From Paraphaeosphaeria minitans (lineage: Eukaryota; Ascomycota; Dothideomycetes; Pleosporales; Didymosphaeriaceae), in assembly GCA_015832175.1 (NCBI GenBank), contig WJXW01000010.1:1550001-1614000 (forward strand): 64,000 nt of DNA. The letters are read 5' to 3'. A program made the position numbers and the translations under genes. Numbering within the stretch: position 1 is the first letter of the stretch; the number at the start of each line of letters is the position of its first letter. Of this stretch, positions 57,211 to 64,000 are shown piece by piece. The notes below the pieces were generated by a model. It was not told where the DNA came from. It was given only the letters and a program-made list of their open reading frames with translations, and did no database searches.

Positions 57211-59772
57211 ATGCCCGGCCGTGGCAGATTTCCAGTGTCCCCATACTGGTCATCAAACCCAAACATTCCAATATACCTTGAACAAGGCGAAGAACGGAAG
57301 GAACCTGAACACGAGGCGCCCCGACCAACCTCCAATTCATCACGTCAACACCCAAGGCACGCCCCCGAATTCATATGTCCTACCTGCGAAACGAGCTCAA
57401 GGGACACGCCAATACACTGTGTGTCCGTCGCGGCCTCACCAGCTCCGCCGTCATATAACTCTCTCACACCTTTGCCCAAGTCGCCCAGGCATCTGACCGT
57501 ACCTACCCTTACCGTTCAAACACCACGAGACTGGGAGAGACCCAGGCCGCCTGGCCGGTCCCTGCAATTCGACCCGGAGGGAAGACCCAATGTACGCTTT
57601 CGTCGGAACGCATTCTCACCCCTCTCTCCGACCGTGACAGAAATCGATGAGATCGACTGGAGTCGCAAGAGTCAGGTTGGGCTCGGGATAGTGGGAGGTG
57701 CTCCTATTCGTCATGATACCAGCCCAATCACGCCTGGGACCGCGGAAAGAAGGGGCGAAGAAGAGGCTGAAAATATAGGCAAAGCGTCAAACTTTGCCCA
57801 ACGTATTGAGCAGAAGCTATGGAATTACACTGCTTCCAGAAATGTGGTGAAGAGGTGGATAATTGAGATCACCAGTTGGTCGCTCAGCGTCGCTTGTATG
57901 ATGGGCATTGTCATCATGCTGTTCTTCTACCGGGAACAACGCATCCCGAAGTGGCCTCTAGGCTTGACTCTCAATGCCTACATCTCCGTCTTGGCTAAGA
58001 TCGCATCTGCGTTTTTACTGCTACCAGTGTCTGAAGCAATAGGTCAATTGAAGTGGAGCTGGTTCCACAAAGGAAAATCGAAGAAGATGTGGGATTTTGA
58101 GATCTTCGACAACGCCTCTCGAGGACCCTGGGGCTCGCTCCTTCTGCTCGTTCGCACGAAAGGCCGGTCCCTCGCAGCACTAGGCGCCGCTGTTACACTT
58201 TTTGCTTTGGCTCTTGATCCATTCTTCCAACAAGTCGTTGAATATCCCGAACACTGGCGTCTCCAAGCGGAAGGCAAAGGACAAATCCCGAGAGCGCTGG
58301 GTTACGATCCTTTCCAGTCAGATGCAGAGTACCAGATGGCAATGCAAAGTGTCCCAGTAGACCAAGCCATGCTTGCCCTTGCGGAGCGGTTTTTCTACGA
58401 TAACGGCACGGTGCCAATGAATTTTGGCAAGGGAGTCAGAGCTGAAGTTCCACTCGGGTGCTCCAACAGCAACTGCACCTGGCCCGACTACGAAACCTTC
58501 GGCGTCCACAGTGAGTGCGTCGAAGCTACCGATCGTTTAGAGTTCAAATGTCTCCATAAGACTCTTGACTGGATCCAATCCCCACAACTTGATCCCGATC
58601 TCCTCACGGACCCAATTTATCCCAACGGGACTGCGTGTGGCTGGTGGCTCAAGGCAGACGAACCGCTCCTTATGACTGGCTACGATGTAGACAAAAATAC
58701 CGCACACGCAGGTGAGGTACTTCTGATGCGAACTCAACCCCTTTACGATATGTACTCGAGAGAATGGCTACCAGGGTACGAAGCCAAACTCAACAACAGT
58801 CGAAGTCCACTGGCCCACGTTGTCATAGTTTCAGGCCGAGATCTGGAACATACTCACAGAAACGATACTCCCATAGCTCATGAGTGTATCATATCATGGG
58901 CTGCGAAGACTGTAAGATCGACGTACACAGAGGGTGGCTACAGCGAGGAAGTCATCAATGCCGTCATTAACAATACAGTTGGCACCACTCCCTGGCTTAC
59001 CGACGTGATCCCCTCCGTCAATGAGGCATTGATCAACTACGACTACTACTATCTGGAAACTCCGATCTGGGTGCAAGGAATCAACGGCACCATGTATAGC
59101 GTTAACAACTTCACTATGCTAGCCATCGTGACAATGTTCGACGATATGTTCCCCTCTACCTACACCCTCGTCAATAGCACGAACATAGAAGACGCTATGC
59201 TGCGCTACAGATGGTGGAAGTCGATCAACCCTCACACGCGAAATATGACCTTCAATTCCTTCCTATTCGACAATGTCACGACCCACCTGGAACTCATGGC
59301 CAATGCAATGACCAACTTGATGCGATCAGCATCGACTCACACAGAATTGGTCCACGGTGAAGCTTTCGATCAAGAAAGCTTTGTGGAAGTGAGATGGTGG
59401 TGGATGGCACTCCCACTCGGTCTGTTAGCATTTTCCGGTATATTCCTGCTCATTACAATCATTCGAAGCGATAGAGAGCAGGACCACGTAGGCATCTACA
59501 AAACGTCAGCCATCGCAACCCTACTGTTCGGCCTGCCTGATAAGATGTCGGAGAAAATGACATCGGACAACAAAAATGGCACGCCACGAGCGCAAGCCAA
59601 AGAAGTAAAGGTTCGATGGGTTCCGAAGATAGGATGGCGATTCTCGGGTATGAGTGTATCGACCGCCTCGGCAAAAGCTGGAGGCTCCCCCGTCTCCACA
59701 GTGTATTCGCGTTCCAGCACTGCTCCTACGGTCAAGGCGAAGAAATCGCCTCCCACGGAGCATTGGATCTAG
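57211..59772 (+). CDS. DUF3176 family membrane protein
   Basis: Function unknown; a family restricted to fungi and often multi-copy. It is a single exon of 853 aa. The N-terminal about 210 residues are Pro/Ser-rich and probably cytosolic. Then come three hydrophobic segments: about 222-241 (SLSVACMMGIVIMLFFY), 254-277 (YISVLAKIASAFLLLPVSEAI) and 320-341 (SLAALGAAVTLFALALDPFF, the family's best-known block). Between them is the typical KWSWF and FEIFDNASRGPWGS region. A large loop with many Asn-x-Ser/Thr sites and paired Cys (such as LGCSNSNCTWP) is likely outside the cell. A fourth segment at about 729-751 (LPLGLLAFSGIFLLITII) leads to a short cytosolic tail. The start codon follows a pyrimidine-rich leader. 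Confidence 0.92.
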   Translation: MPGRGRFPVSPYWSSNPNIPIYLEQGEERKEPEHEAPRPTSNSSRQHPRHAPEFICPTCETSSRDTPIHCVSVAASPAPPSYNSLTPLPKSPRHLTVPTLTVQTPRDWERPRPPGRSLQFDPEGRPNVRFRRNAFSPLSPTVTEIDEIDWSRKSQVGLGIVGGAPIRHDTSPITPGTAERRGEEEAENIGKASNFAQRIEQKLWNYTASRNVVKRWIIEITSWSLSVACMMGIVIMLFFYREQRIPKWPLGLTLNAYISVLAKIASAFLLLPVSEAIGQLKWSWFHKGKSKKMWDFEIFDNASRGPWGSLLLLVRTKGRSLAALGAAVTLFALALDPFFQQVVEYPEHWRLQAEGKGQIPRALGYDPFQSDAEYQMAMQSVPVDQAMLALAERFFYDNGTVPMNFGKGVRAEVPLGCSNSNCTWPDYETFGVHSECVEATDRLEFKCLHKTLDWIQSPQLDPDLLTDPIYPNGTACGWWLKADEPLLMTGYDVDKNTAHAGEVLLMRTQPLYDMYSREWLPGYEAKLNNSRSPLAHVVIVSGRDLEHTHRNDTPIAHECIISWAAKTVRSTYTEGGYSEEVINAVINNTVGTTPWLTDVIPSVNEALINYDYYYLETPIWVQGINGTMYSVNNFTMLAIVTMFDDMFPSTYTLVNSTNIEDAMLRYRWWKSINPHTRNMTFNSFLFDNVTTHLELMANAMTNLMRSASTHTELVHGEAFDQESFVEVRWWWMALPLGLLAFSGIFLLITIIRSDREQDHVGIYKTSAIATLLFGLPDKMSEKMTSDNKNGTPRAQAKEVKVRWVPKIGWRFSGMSVSTASAKAGGSPVSTVYSRSSTAPTVKAKKSPPTEHWI

Positions 59773-60873
59773 GAGATCCTGCTCATGGACACCGCCGGGC
59801 CTTATGCTCGCGTTTTGAGCCGCTCTTTGATGTACATGGTAATTAATTTGATTACCCCTTCGAGCTGCGCCGTCCACGAAAAACTCATACGCTCCCCCGA
59901 AAATGATTATTGGGTCTGCTTGCCTGTTCGCGATGAATGTATTACGTACCTCTCGCTGGTTGTGGTACCTGGCCCGATTGGACACAAGGATGATGAGGTC
60001 CCATGTTCGTGCAGTTGCTCGAACAGCTGTTGGTCGAATCGCAAAAGCCGATTCCAGCGGCAGCGCATTGACACGTGAGATCGGATCGTCGCTTCACTCG
60101 TTCAGAGCCGATTGTACCCTCATATCACTACCTTCTAGATACGGCCAAGACTTTGTGAGTCCCAAGGTCTGCATTGATTTCCTGCAGAAGCGATGCGGCG
60201 TAGTCCTGGCAAGAGATGGTGATTCCCAACTGAAGAACCCGTCGAGTAGGATTCAATAAACTCGAGGAGCCAACGAAAAGCGTCTGCGTAGCATTGCAGT
60301 CCATGCGAGCAAGCCAGGCGCTTAGAGGGCAAGCCATACGCTTCCGTCCAACGGACTATCTGGCCAGTGAGAGACGTGTATATCTGGTTGTAGTATCTAG
60401 TCGACCGATTGGATACGGTTGCTCCAATGATGAATGCTGAAGATTGGCACGCCCGTCGTCGTGGTTCAGGGCGGCTAAAGGGTTCACGTGCCGGTGCTGA
60501 GCTTTAGCCAGATGCAGGTTAGACCGGCGCCTATTTTTAACGTAATGCGTCCACTATCACGCATCTGCATGGAATTCGACATGTGGACACAGCGCTTCGG
60601 TACTCTGAATCACTCCCGTGTCGCTCCAATCAAGGCCAAGACTCCAACGATGCCCTCTCACACCCGATGCGTTTCGACGAGGATAAAGTCAGCTCGCACC
60701 CCGACTTTGAAAGTCCAGAGGATCCGGATCTTCCCAGCGCATTCTTTGCAATTCAACTTCTACTCCAAGGCTGTGCCTTCCATTTACTGCTTTTACTAAT
60801 TTACACGTGCTGTGCACTGTCTGCAAACCAAAAACAACAAACACCAAAACAACTAATTCACCACATCGTCAAC
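59773..60873. other. Intergenic, including the promoter of the repeat-peptide gene
   Basis: About 1.1 kb. The same frame as the next gene is open from 60583, but its first 97 residues lack features and lie before a clear signal peptide, so I treat them as non-coding. The last about 60 bp before the ATG are rich in CAAA/ACAA, typical of leaders of well-expressed fungal genes, after a pyrimidine-rich stretch near 60755-60800. No other gene is seen. Confidence 0.55.
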
Positions 60874-61923
60874 ATGCGTTCCGCTCTCATCATCGCAACT
60901 TTCGCGCTCGCCGCCTTCGCTGCCCCCATTTCTGAGGCCGATTTCAGTGTCGCACGCGACCCCCGCTTCAGGAACAACGGTGGACGTGATCTTGTCGTTG
61001 AGACCCGTGCGATCAGAAATCAGGGACGCGCCATCAGGAATCAGGGTCGTGCCATCAGGAATCAGGGGCGTGCCATTCGCAACCAGGGCCGATCAGCTGA
61101 GGAAGACGACGAAGTAGAACTATCAGTTGAAGAGATCGAGGCACGCGCGATCAGGAACCAGGGACGCGCCATCCTGAACCAAGGGCGTGCTGCAGAGGAG
61201 GACGAGGACGAGGAGTCAATCGAGGCCCGCGCCATCAGGAATCAGGGTCGTGCCATTCGCAACCAAGGCCGTGAGGCCGAGGCCAATCCTGCCATTCGCA
61301 ACCAAGGACGTGCTATCCGCAATCAAGGCCGTGAAGCCGAAGCTGAGCCTGCGATCCGCAACCAGGGCCGAGCCATTCGCAATCAAGGCCGTGAAGCCGA
61401 AGCTGAGCCTGCGATCCGCAACCAGGGCCGAGCCATTCGCAATCAAGGCCGTGATGCCGAAGCTGAGCCCGCCATTCGCAACCAGGGCCGGGACGTCGAG
61501 GACGATGAGGAGACTATTGAGGAGCGTGCTATCCGCAACCAAGGCCGCGCCATTAGGAATCAAGGCCGCAACGCTGAGGCTGAACCTGCCATCCGAAACC
61601 AAGGAGGAAGAAATGGACGCCGCAATGCCGAAGCCGAACCTGCCATCCGCAACCAGGGACGCAATGCTGAGGCTGAACCTGCCATCCGAAACCAAGGAGG
61701 GAGAAATGGACGCCGCAGTGCTGAGGCTGAGCCTGCCATCCGCAACCAGGGACGCAACGCTGAGGCCGAGCCCGCTATTCGCAATCAGGGCCGCGCTATT
61801 CGCAATCAGGGCCGCGCTATTCGCAACCAGGGTCGCTCTACCTGGGCCAGCGGACTCATTGAAGCCCTCAAGGCCCGCGGCTTTAACAGCTCCAACCTCG
61901 TTGAGGCCCGTCAAGTGAACTGA
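60874..61923 (+). CDS. Secreted precursor with 24 tandem AIRNQGR-type peptides
   Basis: A single exon of 349 aa, not recognised as a named family. Residues 1-17 (MRSALIIATFALAAFAA) are a signal peptide. Residues 18-45 form a short pro-region ending ETR. Then come 24 peptide units: 21 exact AIRNQGR, one AILNQGR and two AIRNQGGRNGRR. Units follow one another directly after Arg, or are separated by spacers: EAEAEP, EAEANP, DAEAEP, NAEAEP, SAEAEP, and three longer acidic ones (12-18 residues) that end EAR or EER. The last 28 residues are a unique tail starting STWASGLIEALKARG. The layout resembles fungal pheromone and RiPP-type precursors cut by Kex2-like and dipeptidyl-peptidase enzymes, but cuts here would be mostly at single Arg, and the core lacks the aromatic residue of known dikaritins. 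Mature products are likely short AIRNQG(R) peptides; this is inference. Confidence 0.9.
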   Translation: MRSALIIATFALAAFAAPISEADFSVARDPRFRNNGGRDLVVETRAIRNQGRAIRNQGRAIRNQGRAIRNQGRSAEEDDEVELSVEEIEARAIRNQGRAILNQGRAAEEDEDEESIEARAIRNQGRAIRNQGREAEANPAIRNQGRAIRNQGREAEAEPAIRNQGRAIRNQGREAEAEPAIRNQGRAIRNQGRDAEAEPAIRNQGRDVEDDEETIEERAIRNQGRAIRNQGRNAEAEPAIRNQGGRNGRRNAEAEPAIRNQGRNAEAEPAIRNQGGRNGRRSAEAEPAIRNQGRNAEAEPAIRNQGRAIRNQGRAIRNQGRSTWASGLIEALKARGFNSSNLVEARQVN

Positions 61924-64000
61924 AAAACCATTACAGTGCTACAAGCAAACATCTAGTCCATAGTGAGCCAAAAGTGTAGAAATCCCCGTCCTGATACGGC
62001 ATACAGTCGATTCGTCCTTTGAGCTTTCTCTGTATTTTTTCGAGAGTTACCGCGTGCCGAGAAATGTGCAAGGATGCGACAGGATCGAGACAGAAAGTGA
62101 CGCAGCGTACATAGATACCTGAGTAGACTCTGAGACAATACAGTCCATCTCGTCGCGAGTGATCAACTCTCCCCATGATCGTGATCGAATCCCTTGATTG
62201 CACCGCGGTGAAGTGTGTGTCGAACACCAGTGGCCTGAAACGTGTAGTGCATTCGCATGAACCAGCCCTGTCATCACCTCTCTGCTGTACACCCACACGA
62301 AATTTTGCCTTGTTTCTCATCACAAATCCATTCGGAGTGCCTCAACAGCAAAGAAAATTCTCCCCCGCGACGTAGGTTTCAGGTCAATTGTTGTGAAATG
62401 CAGAAGAGCATCATGTGTCAATGCCAGTTATGGGAGTTCGCGGAAAGTTTTCGTGCACCCAGTAATCCGTTGACATGGCCAAATCACACAAAACGCGATC
62501 GCTCGCAGTGATTTGCCCCAGCGAGGGAACCCTTGGATAACTTGAACTTGCTATTTGGCGAAGAAAAGGGGCACCTTTCATGTATACAAGGCAGAATTCA
62601 GCATCACTGTGCCTTAATTTCGAAGGGAAGGCTCATATTTCCTGGCGGAGAGGTGTTACATAGATGTGCTCGTACGAAAAGAATAAACACGAATCTTGTG
62701 GTCGTCCTGTGACTCATGAGGACAATCCCTACCCAGGTTCGATTCCATGTGTTCATCTGAAGTCTTGCGAATACCTTTCAAATGTGAGTTTCATACTTTG
62801 AAGCAGTTGAACAAAAATAATCGGAAACAAGCACAGCATTAACACGTCCGGCACTGAAACTTACTAGACTCTTTTCGGAGGAACTGCCACACCAACTTCT
62901 TGAACTAAGAGACGACCGTGCCGACGCCCAAACCTGCTCCCATGACAGAGTGAATAACTTTTGATGCCTATTAGCAGGCCTAGTCTAATTGCTCAATAAA
63001 TAGTCACTTATTGTGCAGGATACACTATTGAGATATGTCACTGTGGCGCTGATACGTATACGGCAGAAAAAGGCATTGGGGAACCAAGCTTGTGGCCGAC
63101 CAGCATCCAGATGCCATGTAGATCCATCCTGAACCGCCTGCACAAGCCAAGCGTTGACAACAAGCGTTACCGCGGTCAAATTTTGACCACGATGAGTGAA
63201 GATTTTACTACTAGGCTTTGGGACTGGACCAATGTACCACCACACATGTCGAATACCTATACTAAGATTGATCCCGTGACCGAAACGTTTGCTCAAGATC
63301 TGCCTCGCGATATCTGTCAACGATCTAGCAAGAAATAGTACAAGTAATCATAGGCAGCACAGGAGCCGCGCGCGATGTCTCCTGTATGTGCGACATTTTG
63401 TCACATTGCGCTTTCCAGCATCTTCGGTATCTTGAAGAATTCAACTCCGTTCCGTCCATAGCCCACCAAAAACATACTCAGATTTGACCAATCATTATAT
63501 CCAGGCGCTGCGGCGCAGAGCAGCGGGGTCGGACGAAAATGGGGCTGAATAAACCGGGGTCGAGCGAATATGGGGTTCAATAAGCCAGGGTAGCAGCCAC
63601 TTTGGTGATCAACGACCCACACAACAGGTGGCATATCGCTGCCATTGGAAGTCTGAACCTAGATGCTTATGACAATCGCGGCTTTAGCCATAGTTTAGAC
63701 GTGCAGTTACGCGGGGTTGGAACAGTGAAATGCTTTGGAGCATGTTATCTCGACCTGTTCAGGACCAAATTTCATGCTCTCGGCGTCGGTCGGGACGATC
63801 TCGCACTGCCCCACGTAGGTACGGTGCCGTACCTGTGCGGCACGACCAGCGCTTCAGTACGAAGTACTTGGCGTTCACAATTACTCCATCAATGCAACAA
63901 TAGGCATGGCTCTGGCGAAGTAACTTATAAAGCCAAAGCACTGACGATGTTTCGAACGAAGGACAGAAAACCAAAAACCATCACAACTCATCATCAGCGA
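61924..64000. other. Gene-free right end
   Basis: About 2.1 kb after the peptide precursor. Short frames (for example 63090-63338 plus and 62985-63320 minus) have no domain. I looked for tailoring enzymes that accompany peptide precursors (DUF3328/UstY type, tyrosinase, methyltransferase) and saw none here. A GGTTCGATTCC word at 62737-62747 is not part of a tRNA fold. The window ends before the next gene. Confidence 0.5.

Noticed and set aside
60583..60873. 97-residue N-terminal extension of the peptide precursor
   Set aside because: The signal peptide starts at 60874 after a CAAA-rich leader; the extension has no features and would bury the signal sequence.
61216..61914. A 232-codon minus-strand frame through the peptide repeats
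   Set aside because: It is the mirror of the repeat units; it has no signal peptide or domain, and the plus strand has a clear secreted precursor.
60874..61923. The repeat array as a CRISPR array or DNA satellite
   Set aside because: Units differ at synonymous positions, stay in one reading frame and follow a signal peptide; spacers are protein-level motifs, not unique DNA spacers.
60874..61923. Assignment to the ustiloxin-type dikaritin family
   Set aside because: The core has no Tyr or other aromatic residue for the usual ring, regular KR sites are absent and no DUF3328 gene is in view.
62737..62747. GGTTCGATTCC, a word like a tRNA B box
   Set aside because: The flanking bases do not form a T-arm stem and no A box or acceptor stem is found at the right distance.

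Overview
The window is nuclear DNA of a filamentous ascomycete (Pezizomycotina, perhaps a dothideomycete; the class is a guess from general look). Three things support this. Introns are short (46-111 bp, one of 289 bp) with GT-AG ends and CTRAC-type branch sites. The gene set is typically fungal: Ras-GEF CDC25, LDB19 arrestin, GH76 Dcw1/Dfg5, and a DUF3176 membrane protein. GC-rich gene blocks alternate with two AT-rich blocks full of TAG/TAA stops, with lost CA/TG dinucleotides, the mark of repeat-induced point mutation (RIP).

Layout. 1-895: 5' part of a C2H2 zinc-finger gene (minus). 4148-7753: CDC25-like Ras exchange factor. 9083-10330: GH16 cell-wall glucanase or transglycosylase. 10.3-13.2 kb: microsatellite-rich spacer. 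13245-14956: two tandem, diverged paralogs of a six-cysteine secreted protein (minus). 15-19.2 kb: gene-poor with tandem duplications. 19218-20579: LDB19/Art1 arrestin. 22874-23818: F-box-like gene. 24098-27008: RIP-degraded PIF/Harbinger DNA transposon with a TTA target duplication. 27800-28589: secreted Ala/Pro-rich protein. 29451-30172: GH25 lysozyme. 31361-32945: GH76 mannosidase. 34549-35538: splicing factor IST3, divergent from a dynein light intermediate chain gene at 35944-37654. 38415-39483: nitronate-monooxygenase-like gene with a frameshift. 40587-55426: 14.8 kb nest of three RIP-destroyed LTR retrotransposons, each bounded by equal-length LTRs and a perfect 5-bp target duplication (Copia, entered by a gag-only element, entered by a Ty3/Gypsy chromovirus). 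57211-59772: DUF3176 membrane protein. 60874-61923: secreted precursor carrying 24 copies of the heptapeptide AIRNQGR or close variants.

The repeat precursor is the most striking item. It has a signal peptide, then 24 near-identical short peptides. They are joined directly after Arg or separated by spacers such as EAEAEP, NAEAEP and DAEAEP, which divide exactly into X-Ala and X-Pro dipeptides. This is the layout of pheromone or RiPP-type precursors matured by endoproteolysis and dipeptidyl-aminopeptidase trimming. The core differs from the fungal peptides I know, and no tailoring gene is visible beside it.

Several secreted or cell-wall genes (GH16, GH76, GH25, Ala/Pro-rich protein, six-cysteine pair, peptide precursor) share the window, but they are separated by housekeeping genes and gene-free DNA. 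I see no single cluster or pathway. Exon limits come from reading splice signals and family continuity, not transcripts. Family names are from recognised motifs, not searches.
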